The notes beneath the pieces were generated by a model. That model was not told the origin of the DNA. It saw nothing but the letters and a program-made list of their open reading frames with translations, and made no database searches. A program made the translations under genes and the position numbers. Below are positions 23,742 to 32,160 of a stretch of DNA of 38,689 bases, one piece after another. How positions within the stretch are numbered: the first letter of the stretch is position 1; each line of letters begins with the position of its first letter. Origin of the DNA: Streptomyces lonarensis (GTDB lineage: Bacteria > Actinomycetota > Actinomycetes > Streptomycetales > Streptomycetaceae); NCBI RefSeq assembly GCF_012033735.1, contig NZ_JAAVJD010000025.1:1-38689 (forward strand). Direction: 5' to 3'.

Positions 23742-24461
23742 TCAGCGCCGCGGTTCCCAGCGGAACAGCCGGGAGGCGAGCGCGACGGCGGCGAGGACCC
23801 AGCCGAGCGTCGGCGCCAGCAGCAGAAGCGACTCCGACGCCGGCGTGCCGCCGTTCCAGGCCGCCAGCACCAGTTCGGTGGCGGAGCCGCCCGGGACGAG
23901 TCGCTGCCACGCCGTCGACTCGGCCGTGCCGGTGAGTCCGACCCAGTTGGTGACGGCGACCGTGCCGAGGCTGACGGGAAGCGCGGTCACCTGCGCGTGT
24001 TCCGGCGAGGTGGTCAGCCCCGCGACGGCCGCCCCGAACGCCAGCATCATCGCCACCACCGCCACCACCGCGACCCCGAGCAGCGCCGGGTGCGCCGGCC
24101 CGCCCGCCACCCCGGCGAACACTGCCAGCATCACCGCCACCTGCACCAGCGCCAGGGCGACCACCGGAAGGACGAGCCCGGTGAGGACGGCCGAGTCCGA
24201 CGCCGGGGTGGAGCGCAGCCGCTTGAGGAACAGGGTCTGCCGCCGGGAGGCGAGCGTGGTGACCGTCGAGGCGTGGACGCCGAACGCCCCCACGGTGAAC
24301 AGCACCATCGCGGCGACATAGCCGGCACTGCCGAGCTCGGCGAACAGCTCGTGCCGGGAAACGAAGAACACGCAGGCGGCGACGGGGCTGAGGAAGCTGG
24401 TGACGAGCACCAGGCGGTTGCGGAACAGCTGGATCAGTTCGCTGCGGGCGATGACGAGCAC
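23742..24461 (-). CDS. ABC-2 type exporter permease
   Basis: A 239-residue membrane protein with an N-terminal amphipathic start (ARSELIQLFRNR) and about six transmembrane segments, as in ABC-2 permeases such as the LnrM/YvfS group. The LASRRQTLFLKRLRSTPAS loop is the typical cytoplasmic coupling segment. It lies 134 bases downstream of its ATPase gene, across a tandem repeat. Exporters of this type next to DesK/DesR-like systems often confer resistance to membrane-active or polyene-like compounds (family knowledge; substrate not shown). Confidence 0.85.
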   Translation of the reverse strand: MLVIARSELIQLFRNRLVLVTSFLSPVAACVFFVSRHELFAELGSAGYVAAMVLFTVGAFGVHASTVTTLASRRQTLFLKRLRSTPASDSAVLTGLVLPVVALALVQVAVMLAVFAGVAGGPAHPALLGVAVVAVVAMMLAFGAAVAGLTTSPEHAQVTALPVSLGTVAVTNWVGLTGTAESTAWQRLVPGGSATELVLAAWNGGTPASESLLLLAPTLGWVLAAVALASRLFRWEPRR

Positions 24462-24480
24462 GGGCGCGTCTCCTCCGGTC

Positions 24481-24534
24481 GGGGCGGTCGGGGCGGTCGG
24501 GGCGGTCGGGGCGGTCGGGGCGGTCGGGGCGGTC
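24481..24534. repeat. Six tandem 9-bp repeats
   Basis: Six exact copies of GGGGCGGTC lie between the ATPase and permease genes, with a partial copy on either side. On the transcript (minus strand) they read as GACCGCCCC. The array ends about 20 bases before the permease start and may be a slippage-prone spacer. Confidence 0.9.
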
Positions 24535-24595
24535 GGGCAGTGGCCGGGCTCGGTACGAGGCGTCGGACGCGGCCCCGGCCGGTCGACGCCGCGGT

Positions 24596-25480
24596 TCAGG
24601 TGCCGTCGAGCGAGCGGAGGACGTCGTCGAGCCGCGTCGGCCCGGCCTCCAGCCCCAGCAGTTCGACCCCGTGCCCGCCGGCCCAGGTGAGCAGCGCCCG
24701 CAGCTCCCGCTGGAGTGCGAAGGTCTCGACGACGAACCCCCCACCGGGGCGCGCGACCGCCGGTGGACGCGGGGTGGGAGCCCCCGGCGCCAGGGAGAAC
24801 CGGATCGTCGCCGGGAGAGCCCGCGTCAGGTCGGCGACCGATCCCTCCCGGTGGAGCGAGCCCCGGTGCATGAGCCCGACGCGGTCCGCGCGCTGCTGGG
24901 CCTCCTCCAGGTAGTGGGTGGTGAGCACCACCGTGGTGCCCGCCGCGCGCAACCGGTCCACCGCGTCCCAGAGGGCGTCCCGGGACCTGATGTCCAGCCC
25001 GGCCGTCGGCTCGTCCAGGAAGAGCAACTCGGGCCGTCCGTAGACGGCGGCGGCGAAGTCCAGCCGGCGCTTCTCCCCGCCGGACAGCTGCGACACCCGT
25101 GTCCCGGCCCGACGGGTGAGGTCGACGAGGTCGAGGACGCGCCCGACGCGGTCCTCCCGGTGGGAGAGGGCGCCCATCAGCGCGACGGACTCCCGGACGG
25201 TCAGGTCGGGGGAGAAGCCGCTCTCCTGCAGCATGATGCCGACCCGGTGGCGCACCGCCCGCCGGTCGCGGGGGGAGCGGCCGAAGACACGCACCGTCCC
25301 GGAGGTGGCCCGGCGGTGGCCCTCGACGACCTCCAGGGCGGTGGTCTTCCCCGCCCCGTTGGTGCCGAGTAGCGCGTAGAGCTCCCCTCTCGCGACACGG
25401 AAGGAGAGGTCCTTCACGGCGTGGAAGCCGCCGTATCGGAGGGTGAGGCGGTCGACGTCAATGACGGGGGTCGAGGTCAT
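24596..25480 (-). CDS. ABC transporter ATP-binding protein
   Basis: A 294-residue ATPase of an ABC-2 exporter. It has Walker A (GTNGAGKTT, 39-47), a Q-loop in GIMLQESGF, the signature LSGGEKRRLDFA, Walker B LLFLDEPTAGLD and the switch His in TTHYLEEA. The C-terminal 80 residues form the usual regulatory tail of the DrrA/LnrL type. The ATG at 25480 has GGGGGAG close upstream on the coding strand only weakly. It is the first gene of a leftward operon with the permease, divergent from the two-component genes. Confidence 0.9.
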   Translation of the reverse strand: MTSTPVIDVDRLTLRYGGFHAVKDLSFRVARGELYALLGTNGAGKTTALEVVEGHRRATSGTVRVFGRSPRDRRAVRHRVGIMLQESGFSPDLTVRESVALMGALSHREDRVGRVLDLVDLTRRAGTRVSQLSGGEKRRLDFAAAVYGRPELLFLDEPTAGLDIRSRDALWDAVDRLRAAGTTVVLTTHYLEEAQQRADRVGLMHRGSLHREGSVADLTRALPATIRFSLAPGAPTPRPPAVARPGGGFVVETFALQRELRALLTWAGGHGVELLGLEAGPTRLDDVLRSLDGT

Positions 25481-25557
25481 GGGGGAGATTTCACCCCCGG
25501 CACGTCCGGCCCGGCAGGGGCGCGGCGTCACACGCCGCCCGTGACATCCGGCGGCGG

Positions 25558-25582
25558 CACCCATGACGTGGTGTCACTGGTG
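25558..25582. promoter_or_regulatory. 25-bp dyad, probable response-regulator site
   Basis: The arms CACC-NN-TGAC and GTCA-NN-GGTG are perfectly symmetrical about a 5-base centre. The dyad is 78 bases upstream of the ATPase gene, in the divergent interval with the sensor kinase. It is the obvious candidate for binding by the adjacent DesR-like regulator. I see nothing else in 25481-25782. Confidence 0.6.
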
Positions 25583-25782
25583 CCGGCCGCCGCGCCGGAC
25601 GGATACTGCGGGTCGGCCACCCGCCCCGCCATCGGAGCACGCATGAACCCTCAGCCCCCGCGCGGCCGCCCGGCGCCGCCCGCTTCGTCACACCCGGTGG
25701 GCCCCGCCCTCGCACCGAGCCGTCCGCCCCGCTCGCCGGCAGCAGACCGCCTGAGCGTTCGACGCTCCGCGGCGGGTCGGGC

Positions 25783-26949
25783 GTGACCCGGCCGCGTCCC
25801 GACGCCGCCGTTGACCGGCCGCCGCCGACCACCCGCCGGCGGGTGCGCCGATGGAACCTCGTGGCGCTGGCCCTGCCGCTGGGCGTGGTGGGCGCGGCCC
25901 TGGTGGCCACGCAGGCGCGCACCTGGTGGGACGGGCTGGTGCTGGGCGCGGGGCTGCTGGCCGCCCTGGTCGTCCTCGAACGCTGGACCGCGGACGACTT
26001 CTCCCGGGTCGCGACCGCCGGGCTCGCCGTCACCGCGGCCGTCTGGCCCTACGGGGCCCTGGTCGGCGACAGCGCCACCGCGTTCTACGGCCTCGCGGTC
26101 GCCGGCCCGCTGGCCGTGCCGCGCCTGTCGGCCCACCGCCGGGCGGCCGCCGCAGCTCTCACGGCCTACGTGGCCGCGGCGGGCGCCGCGCGGCTCCTCC
26201 GCCCCCATCAGGACTCCGTGGCCGTCCTGGTCGAGTACGTTCTGCTGCCCACGTCCGTCGTGCTGGTCGCGATCGGTTTCAACTTCGCCAACCACGCCTT
26301 CTACCGCATCATGGAGCAGGGACGGCAGCAGGAGGCCGAGCTCGCCGTCTACCGCGAACGCGTCCGGTTCGCAGGTGACCTGCACGACATCCAGGGGCAC
26401 ACCCTCCACGTCGTCAAGCTGAAGGTGGCGCTCGCGGAGCGGCTCGTGCGCAGCGACGCCGCCCGCGCCGAACGCGAACTGCGCGAGGTCCGGGACCTGG
26501 TGGGGGACACTATCGCCCGCACCAGGGAACTCGCCCACGCCCAGCGCCGGCTCAACCTGTCCGTCGAGCTGGAGAACGCGAAGAACCTCTTCGAGGCCGC
26601 CGGTATCGAGGTGGCCGTCGACCGCGACGGCGAAGCCGGCCACGACCTCGACGAGCGGATCGGCGGCCTACTGGGCCAGGTGCTCCGCGAGACGACCACC
26701 AACATCCTCCGCCACAGTCGGGCCACCCGCGTCCGCCTGACCCTCACCGCCACGGGCATCGGTATCGTCAACGACGGCACGCCGGACGGCCCGCGGCCCG
26801 CCCTCGGCGGGCTGGCCGCCCTGCGGGAGCGCATCGCCGCGGAGGGCGGTGAGCTGACCGCGGACCAGCGCCACGGCGAGTTCCGCACCGCCGCCGCGTT
26901 CCCCCGGCAGCCCGCGGACCGCGCACGACGACAGGAGGAAGCACCGTGA
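25783..26949 (+). CDS. DesK-like sensor histidine kinase
   Basis: A 388-residue membrane histidine kinase. Residues 24-170 hold five or six membrane helices, followed by a linker coil and the HisKA_3 motif RFAGDLHDIQGHTLHVVKLK with H201. The HATPase domain contains LRETTTNILRHS and a reduced GIVNDGT region. It resembles DesK/YvfT kinases that sense membrane state or membrane-active drugs. The GTG at 25783 has no strong Shine-Dalgarno. The stop overlaps the response regulator by 4 bases. Confidence 0.88.
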   Translation: MTRPRPDAAVDRPPPTTRRRVRRWNLVALALPLGVVGAALVATQARTWWDGLVLGAGLLAALVVLERWTADDFSRVATAGLAVTAAVWPYGALVGDSATAFYGLAVAGPLAVPRLSAHRRAAAAALTAYVAAAGAARLLRPHQDSVAVLVEYVLLPTSVVLVAIGFNFANHAFYRIMEQGRQQEAELAVYRERVRFAGDLHDIQGHTLHVVKLKVALAERLVRSDAARAERELREVRDLVGDTIARTRELAHAQRRLNLSVELENAKNLFEAAGIEVAVDRDGEAGHDLDERIGGLLGQVLRETTTNILRHSRATRVRLTLTATGIGIVNDGTPDGPRPALGGLAALRERIAAEGGELTADQRHGEFRTAAAFPRQPADRARRQEEAP

Positions 26950-27548
26950 TCACCGTGGTGCTCGCCGACGACGAGGCCCTCCTACGCAAGGCGTTGGCGG
27001 CCCTGCTCGACCTGGAGGGCGACATCCGGGTGTTGGCCGAGGCCGCCGACGGCGCCGGCGCCGTACGGGAGACCCTGCTCCGCCAGCCGGACGTCCTGGT
27101 GATCGACCTGGAGATGCCCGGCCTCGACGGCCTCGGCGCCGTGGCGGAGATCCGCCGCGCCCTGCCCGAACAGCGCGTCCTCATGGTGACCCGCCACGCC
27201 AGGCCCGGGGTGCTGCGCCGGGCACTCGGCCTCGGGGTGCAGGGCTTCGTCAGCAAGTCCGCCGACCCGGCGCACATCACCAAGGTGATCGCCGCCCTCC
27301 ACGCGGGGCGGCGATGGATCGACCCGGACGTCTCCGCGCTCGCCGTGATGGACGACTGCCCCCTCACCGGGCGGGAGCTCGACGTCCTGCGCGAGACCGG
27401 CGAGGGGTACTCCGTCGCCGAGATCGCCGCCCGGCTCCACCTCGCACCCGGGACCGTCCGCAACTACCTGTCCAACGCCATGCAGAAGACCCGGACCCGC
27501 ACCCGCCACGAGGCCGCCCGCTACGCCCGCGAACACGACTGGCTCTAG
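26946..27548 (+). CDS. DesR/NarL-family response regulator
   Basis: A 200-residue response regulator with a receiver domain (acidic DDE near 8-10, phospho-acceptor D54 in VIDLEMPG, Lys in SKSADPAH) and a LuxR-type HTH (LTGRELDVLRETGEGYSVAEIAARLHLAPGTVRNYLSNAMQKT). It is translationally coupled to the kinase. The likely target is the divergent ABC exporter operon, through the dyad at 25558-25582. Confidence 0.92.
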   Translation: MITVVLADDEALLRKALAALLDLEGDIRVLAEAADGAGAVRETLLRQPDVLVIDLEMPGLDGLGAVAEIRRALPEQRVLMVTRHARPGVLRRALGLGVQGFVSKSADPAHITKVIAALHAGRRWIDPDVSALAVMDDCPLTGRELDVLRETGEGYSVAEIAARLHLAPGTVRNYLSNAMQKTRTRTRHEAARYAREHDWL

Positions 27549-27567
27549 ACCACCGCTGCCCACGCAC

Positions 27568-27590
27568 CGGCACCGGTGCGGCCGGTGCCG
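27568..27590. terminator. Hairpin between convergent RR and MFS genes
   Basis: A 9-bp perfect stem (CGGCACCGG and complement) with loop TGCGG lies 20 bases after the response-regulator stop. Confidence 0.5.
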
Positions 27591-27636
27591 ACCACCCGCG
27601 TCGGCTCGGCCGGCTGCGGTCGCCGGTCCGCTCCGG

Positions 27637-28854
27637 TCACACGCCGGCCGCCGGTCCGCCGCCGGCCGCCCGGCGCCGCGCCCCCGCCACCGACCCGAGC
27701 GCGACGAGCCCCGTGGCCAGCGCCAGCACCGCTGCTCCCCCGCCGAGGGCGATCGTCGTCCCCGTGACGGCGAGGAGCCCGCTCACGGCGATGACCCCCA
27801 GCGCGTTGGCGGTCCGCATGAGGGCGAACACCTCCGCGCGCCGGTGCGGGGGCGCCAACCGGTCGAGGACGAGCGAGAAGTAGGTGCCCAGCGGCGGCAG
27901 GAAGAAGCCCACCGCCGTCGCACCGAGCAGCGTCACCCAGATCGGCCCCTGGTACGCCACCGTGGCCGCGCCGGCGGTGGCGGCCGCCAGGAACCCCAGC
28001 ACCTGGGAGCGCTCCGGCATCCGGTTGCGCACGCTCACCCACACCCCGCCGGTGATCGACCCCAGGCAGAGCGCCAGGGCGAAGACGAAGCCCCACCCCG
28101 CCTCCAGGCCGTACCGCAGGGCCAGCGACACCGCCCCCACCTCGACGGCGGCGACCGCCGCCGACATCGCGGCCGTGCAGAAGAGCCACAGGTACACCGG
28201 GGCCCCGAACCGCGCGGGACGCCCGACCGGGGGCGGGGGCGTCCGCAGCCCGGCCGTCGCGGGGACGAGCAGGATCGGCGCCGTGCCGGTGAGGGCGAGC
28301 CCCACGACGGCCCAGACCGGGGAGAAGGAGCCGGCGACCGACGCGACGACGGGGGCCGCCGCGAAGGTCACCTCGTTCAACGTCGCCGCGATCCCGAGCG
28401 CACGGGGGAGGGCGCCCGGCGCCACGAGGTGGTTGAGCAGCAGCCGCAGGTACCCGTACGCCGCCCCGTTCACGGCGCCCGCCGAGGCCGCCGCGGCCAT
28501 CAGCAGGACGAACGGCGCTTCCGCGGCGGCGAGCACCGCCACCAGCACCAGCCCGACGGTCCGGACACCGATCAGCACCCGCAGGTAGCTCCCCGCGTCG
28601 AACCGCGAACCGAGCCGCGAGAGCGGCAGCGCGGCCAGCACCTGGGCGGTCGTCATGGCGGCGACGAGCGCCGCACCGTGGGAGGCCGAGCCGGTCAGCG
28701 GCAGGGCGAGCAGCGCGAAGGCGATGGGCGCTGCCGCCTGCGGGACGCCGAAGGTGCCGTACCCCGCCAACCAGCGGACGAGAGCGGAGCGGCCGGCCGG
28801 GCCGGGCCGCCCGTCGACCGACAGCTCCGGCCCCGTATCGTTGCGCTGCGTCAT
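27637..28854 (-). CDS. MFS transporter (12-TM exporter-like)
   Basis: A 405-residue major facilitator protein with about twelve hydrophobic segments. Residues in LPLSRLGSRFDAGSYLRVLIG fit the loop 2-3 signature in modified form, and a symmetrical LDRLAPPHRRAEVFALMRTANALG appears in the C-terminal half. It belongs to the loosely defined MFS group of actinomycete efflux proteins. It diverges from an XRE-cupin regulator that probably represses it. The substrate is unknown. Confidence 0.85.
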   Translation of the reverse strand: MTQRNDTGPELSVDGRPGPAGRSALVRWLAGYGTFGVPQAAAPIAFALLALPLTGSASHGAALVAAMTTAQVLAALPLSRLGSRFDAGSYLRVLIGVRTVGLVLVAVLAAAEAPFVLLMAAAASAGAVNGAAYGYLRLLLNHLVAPGALPRALGIAATLNEVTFAAAPVVASVAGSFSPVWAVVGLALTGTAPILLVPATAGLRTPPPPVGRPARFGAPVYLWLFCTAAMSAAVAAVEVGAVSLALRYGLEAGWGFVFALALCLGSITGGVWVSVRNRMPERSQVLGFLAAATAGAATVAYQGPIWVTLLGATAVGFFLPPLGTYFSLVLDRLAPPHRRAEVFALMRTANALGVIAVSGLLAVTGTTIALGGGAAVLALATGLVALGSVAGARRRAAGGGPAAGV

Positions 28855-28959
28855 CCCGCCCCTTCACGCCGCATCGGTCCGTACCCACGGCCCGACGGCC
28901 ATCAGTACCACGCTGCGCACTATATTGCCCACTTGGGTGACGGGTCCCCTGGAGGAGGA
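28855..28959. promoter_or_regulatory. Shared promoter/operator of MFS and XRE genes
   Basis: The 105-base divergent interval has an AT-rich block (TATATT, 28921-28926) followed by the small dyad CCCACTTGGG (28928-28937). This is the natural place for the XRE regulator to control both genes. Confidence 0.45.
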
Positions 28960-29523
28960 GTGACCGAGAAGCTGAACCCCGGCGTCGCGCGCGACATCGG
29001 CCGCCGTGTCCGTGCCCTGCGGGAGGCGGCCGGCATGAGCGTGACCCGGCTGGCCCAGGTCAGCGACGTCAGCCGCCGGATGCTGACCCAGGTCGAACTC
29101 GGCCAGGCCAACCCGAGCATCGGGACGGTCGACAAGGTCGCGGCCGCCCTCGGGACCACCTTCCCGGGACTCCTCGGCGTCGTCGACCACGCGCCCCCCG
29201 CGGGAGTGCAGATCTGGTCCACCTCCGACGACAGCTGGGCGTACCTGCTCCGCGCCGTCGAGACCCCGGACCTCTCCGTCGAGCTGTGGCGACTGCGACT
29301 CGTGGGGGAGGAGGGCCACCGCGTGGGACCGACGGCCGGTGCGCCGGACTCCATGCTTCACGTGCTGGAGGGGACCGTGCGGGTGGCCACCGGTGGCGAT
29401 GTGGCCTCGGTGGCCGAGGGGCGCTCCGGCACCCTCGCGGCCGACGTCGAACACCGCATCACGGCGATCACGCCCGTCGCCGCGTTCCTCCGCGTGGTGA
29501 TGGTCCCCCGCTCGCACCGCTGA
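28960..29523 (+). CDS. XRE-family regulator with cupin sensor domain
   Basis: A 187-residue HTH_XRE/cupin_2 regulator. The HTH spans about residues 12-65 (GRRVRALREAAGMSVTRLAQ, then VSRRMLTQVELGQANPS), and a single cupin barrel covers about 100-183 (DSMLHVLEGTVRVATGGD, then LAADVEHRITAI). The GTG at 28960 directly follows GGAGGAGGA, which fixes the start. Such proteins often sense a small metabolite and repress a divergent exporter, as the gene order here suggests. Confidence 0.88.
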   Translation: MTEKLNPGVARDIGRRVRALREAAGMSVTRLAQVSDVSRRMLTQVELGQANPSIGTVDKVAAALGTTFPGLLGVVDHAPPAGVQIWSTSDDSWAYLLRAVETPDLSVELWRLRLVGEEGHRVGPTAGAPDSMLHVLEGTVRVATGGDVASVAEGRSGTLAADVEHRITAITPVAAFLRVVMVPRSHR

Positions 29524-29820
29524 CCGGGTGCCGAGGTCGCGCGGCCTGCCGTGTCCGGCGGCAGAGGTGCGACGACCCTTCGGCGTCACGCCGGGCGCGC
29601 GCCCCGGGGCCCGGCCCACCCACCGATGCGCGGCGGCCCCGGCCGGGAGGGGCGGGTCCGTCCCAGGGGCGGGGAAACAGCGGCGGGTGAGGCCGGCCGC
29701 GACCGCGGCTCGCCGCACAGCCCGCTCCCCGGCCTACCTCCGGGTGATGGCAGCCCGCCGCGGCCGGGGTGCAGGCGGCACGGAGGGCGGTGCGGTGACC
29801 GCCCCGTCGTGGGTGCCGGG
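29524..29820. other. Non-coding gap between convergent XRE and VapC genes
   Basis: I see no gene, strong hairpin or repeat in these 297 bases; only a weak 6-bp G+C stem near 29788. Confidence 0.4.
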
Positions 29821-30213
29821 TCAGGCGACCGCCACGCCCGGCAGGTCGTCGAATCCGGCCTTGCCGTCGGTGGTCAGCACCGCGCGAGCGGTGCCGGCCG
29901 CCGTGGCGGCGATGATGAGGTCGTGCGCGCCGCGCGGGCGCCCCTCCGCGCGGACGTGGGCCAGGAGCCGGGCGTGCGCGCGGGCGATGTCGAGCGTGTA
30001 GTCCTCGACGGGGATGACGGCGAACACCAGGTCGGCGAACTCCTGCCGCCGCTGCCGCCGCTGAGGGGTGTCGGCCCGCTCGACCCCCGTGAGGAGTTCC
30101 GCGCCGGTGACCGCGGCTATGGCGAGGTCACCGTTGCGGTTCAGCCGGTCGAGGTCGAGTCGGCCGCGCTCCGCCTCGATCAGTATCCCGGTGTCCAGGA
30201 TCAGTCGCTCCAC
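29821..30213 (-). CDS. vapC: PIN-domain ribonuclease toxin (VapC family)
   Basis: A 130-residue PIN-domain protein, the toxin of a type II system; VapC proteins cut specific RNAs. The acidic residues expected for Mg2+ binding are D7 (LILDTGILIEAE), E39 (TGAELLTG), D98 (GAHDLIIAATA) and D116 (LTTDGKAGFDDLPGV). The GTG start lies within the antitoxin gene (13-base overlap), so synthesis depends on translation of the antitoxin. Confidence 0.9.
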   Translation of the reverse strand: MERLILDTGILIEAERGRLDLDRLNRNGDLAIAAVTGAELLTGVERADTPQRRQRRQEFADLVFAVIPVEDYTLDIARAHARLLAHVRAEGRPRGAHDLIIAATAAGTARAVLTTDGKAGFDDLPGVAVA

Positions 30214-30461
30214 GGATCGTCCTGCGTCAGCAGCTCACGGGAGCCGAGGACGTCGTCCTCGTATGCCGGGTCGTCCTCGGGGTGCCGCGCCCGGAAGGCC
30301 GTCAGCGCGTCGCTGAAGTCGCCGCCGTTGGCGACGGGCGCCGGGCCGATGAGTGCGAGCCGTCGCCCGCCTCGGGTGATCACGATGGTCTCCCCGTGTT
30401 CCGCTCTGTCGAGGACACTCGCGAAGTTCCGCGACGCCTCGGAGGCCGTCATCAGTCGCAT
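30201..30461 (-). CDS. Phd/YefM-type antitoxin
   Basis: An 86-residue antitoxin. The N-terminal MTASEASRNFASVLDRAE and HGETIVITRGGRRLALIGP form the Phd/YefM DNA-binding fold; the acidic C-terminal tail (HPEDDPAYEDDVLGS) would wrap the VapC active site. Initiation could be at the ATG at 30461 (leaderless geometry) or three codons later at 30452, the usual family start. It precedes and overlaps vapC. Confidence 0.88.
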   Translation of the reverse strand: MRLMTASEASRNFASVLDRAEHGETIVITRGGRRLALIGPAPVANGGDFSDALTAFRARHPEDDPAYEDDVLGSRELLTQDDPWSD

Positions 30462-30464
30462 GCC

Positions 30465-30480
30465 ATCAGAATATCAGAAT
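30465..30480. promoter_or_regulatory. Tandem operator repeats and -10 of the toxin-antitoxin operon
   Basis: Two exact ATCAGAAT copies abut directly upstream of the antitoxin. On the minus strand they contain TATTCT (30473-30468), a TANNNT -10 ending 6 bases before the ATG at 30461. Overlap of -10 and repeats fits autorepression by the antitoxin. Confidence 0.6.
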
Positions 30481-30519
30481 CGTGCTGTTGGGGCCGGGGC
30501 GTGGCCTGTCGTTCCGGCA

Positions 30520-30554
30520 CTCTGGGGGCGGCCGGTTCGCGGCCGCCCCCAGAG
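30520..30554 (-). terminator. Strong hairpin terminator
   Basis: A perfect 15-bp stem (CTCTGGGGGCGGCCG and complement) with loop GTTCG sits 4 bases beyond the stop of the leftward gene ending at 30559. It also insulates the toxin-antitoxin promoter. Confidence 0.85.
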
Positions 30555-30558
30555 CGCG

Positions 30559-30807
30559 TCAGGGGCTGTCCCCGGCCCAGTCCCACCGCGCGGGCTCGCC
30601 CGGCCTCGGGCGGTAGTGCGCCCGCCCGCCGGCCCCGAACTGCCCGATCTCCGTGGTCAGCGCCGCGCCCTCGGCGAGGCGGTCCGCCTCCCGGTCGGTC
30701 ACGTCGAGCAGCAGGCCGTCCAGCGGGCCCGCGCACAGTTCGACGTACCGCCGCCCCGTCTCGGGCGCGGCGTCCTCGTGGTCGCTGCCGTACACGCGTC
30801 GCTCCAT
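30559..30807 (-). CDS. Small hypothetical protein
   Basis: An 82-residue protein with no membrane segment. The core GRRYVELCAGPLDGLLLDVTD and the C-terminal AHYRPRPGEPARWDW recall small uncharacterised actinomycete proteins with a YVEL.GGPLDG core. The ATG at 30807 was preferred to an in-frame one 25 codons upstream because that extension is compositionally different. A strong terminator follows the stop. Function unknown. Confidence 0.65.
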   Translation of the reverse strand: MERRVYGSDHEDAAPETGRRYVELCAGPLDGLLLDVTDREADRLAEGAALTTEIGQFGAGGRAHYRPRPGEPARWDWAGDSP

Positions 30808-30841
30808 ACCGGCATCGTCGCAGCGAGCACTGACAGCGGAC

Positions 30842-31039
30842 TCACAGACCGGGCAGCGCGTCCTGCTGGACGCCGCCGACACGCGGGGTCGGGGCCTCCC
30901 TGATGTGCAGCTTCTCCCGGCAGCCCTCGCCGAGCTGCCACTGCCGCGCGACGGTCGTCGTGAGCCGCCTGCCGCAGAGCCGGCACACGGCGGGCGGCCG
31001 GGGGTCGCCCGGCGGTACGTCGAGGAGGGGATCTGTCAT
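30842..31039 (-). CDS. DUF6011-like small zinc-ribbon protein
   Basis: A 65-residue protein with CRLCGRRLTTTVARQWQLGEGCREKL, the pattern of DUF6011: a CxxC knuckle, then G-x-G-C about 17 residues later. It probably binds zinc. The C-terminus carries PTPRVGGVQQDALPGL. Proteins of this type occur in actinomycete accessory regions. It ends 34 bases before the hypothetical gene downstream and may be co-transcribed with it. Function unknown. Confidence 0.7.
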   Translation of the reverse strand: MTDPLLDVPPGDPRPPAVCRLCGRRLTTTVARQWQLGEGCREKLHIREAPTPRVGGVQQDALPGL

Positions 31040-31242
31040 GGCACCGGTTTAGCAGAGCCCACGGACCGTGCGGTGCGCACGGGACCCTTCCGTGGCGCGT
31101 CCGGACGACCGCCGGAGCGTCATACAGGTGAGGACCCCGATGCATGCCGTCCGTCGGACGCCGGCGCTGCGGTTGCCGTATCGTCCTTGCGCCGGGGGCG
31201 GCCCGCCCCCGGCGCCGACCGCCCACCCCGAACGGAGCTGCC

Positions 31243-32025
31243 GTGATCGATCCCCGGCTCGCGGGCCGGACCGTCCTCGTGACGGGCGGTGCCGCCGGCA
31301 TCGGAGCGGCTGTCGGGCGCGCGTTCGCGGCCCAGGGCGCACGGGTCGCCGTCCACCACCTCGGCCCGACACCGACCCTGACGGCTGACGCCGTCCGGGA
31401 GCACGCGACCCCTTCGGCCGAGGCGGCCGAGGCGCTTGCCGGTGAACTCGGCAACGACTCCTTCGCCCTCGCGGCAGACCTCTCCGACGCGGACGCACCC
31501 CGGCACCTCGTCGAGGCCGTCGTCCACCGGACCGGAGCCCTCCACGTCCTGGTCAACAACGCGGCCCACTGCGAATCCCCGGACACGGTGGGCACCCTGA
31601 CCCACCGCTCCCTGCACCGGCACTTCTCGGTGAACGCGGTCGCACCCGCACTCCTCACCTCCGAAGCGGTCGGGCGGCGCCGGGACGGCCACCCCCTGTG
31701 CGTCGTCAACATCAGCACCGACGCCGCGCGCGCCTTCCCGGGCCAGACGGGCTACGGCGCCTCCAAAGCAGCGCTGGAGGCGCTGACACGCTCCACCGCC
31801 CTCGACCTCGCTCCTCTCGGCGTCCGGGTCAACGCCGTCGCACCGGGCCCGGTGCAGACCGGTTGGATGGACGACGACCTGCTCGCGCAGGTCGAACGTG
31901 CTGTTCCCCTGGGGGGCGCCGGCACGCCCGCCGACATCGCCGACGCCGTCGTCTTCCTCGCCTCGCACCAGGCACGGTGGATCACCGGTCAGGTGCTGCA
32001 GGTCGCCGGCGGCCACGCGCTGTGA
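31243..32025 (+). CDS. SDR-family oxidoreductase
   Basis: A 260-residue classical SDR with TGGAAGIG near residue 15, NNAA, an active-site Ser in VVNISTDAA and the YGASK catalytic motif; it ends in TGQVLQVAGGHAL. The GTG at 31243 has GGAG 6 bases upstream. A second SDR follows after 135 bases on the same strand. The substrate is unknown. Confidence 0.85.
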   Translation: MIDPRLAGRTVLVTGGAAGIGAAVGRAFAAQGARVAVHHLGPTPTLTADAVREHATPSAEAAEALAGELGNDSFALAADLSDADAPRHLVEAVVHRTGALHVLVNNAAHCESPDTVGTLTHRSLHRHFSVNAVAPALLTSEAVGRRRDGHPLCVVNISTDAARAFPGQTGYGASKAALEALTRSTALDLAPLGVRVNAVAPGPVQTGWMDDDLLAQVERAVPLGGAGTPADIADAVVFLASHQARWITGQVLQVAGGHAL

Positions 32026-32160
32026 GCACCCGACGCCCCCTCGCGCAGACGGCCACGCCGTCGCGTCGTAGGCTCGGGGCAAGCGAGCCGCAACACCGCC
32101 GCGCGGCGGGCCGGTCGGGCCCGCACACGTACCCCGCCGACGAAGCAGAGCGAGGACCGA

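Noticed and set aside
24481..24534. CRISPR-like repeat array
   Set aside because: The 9-bp units are directly contiguous with no spacers; this is a simple tandem repeat.
29551..30903. A 450-codon plus-strand frame across the toxin-antitoxin genes
   Set aside because: Shadow frame: the minus strand carries PIN and Phd domains with correct motifs, overlap and promoter.
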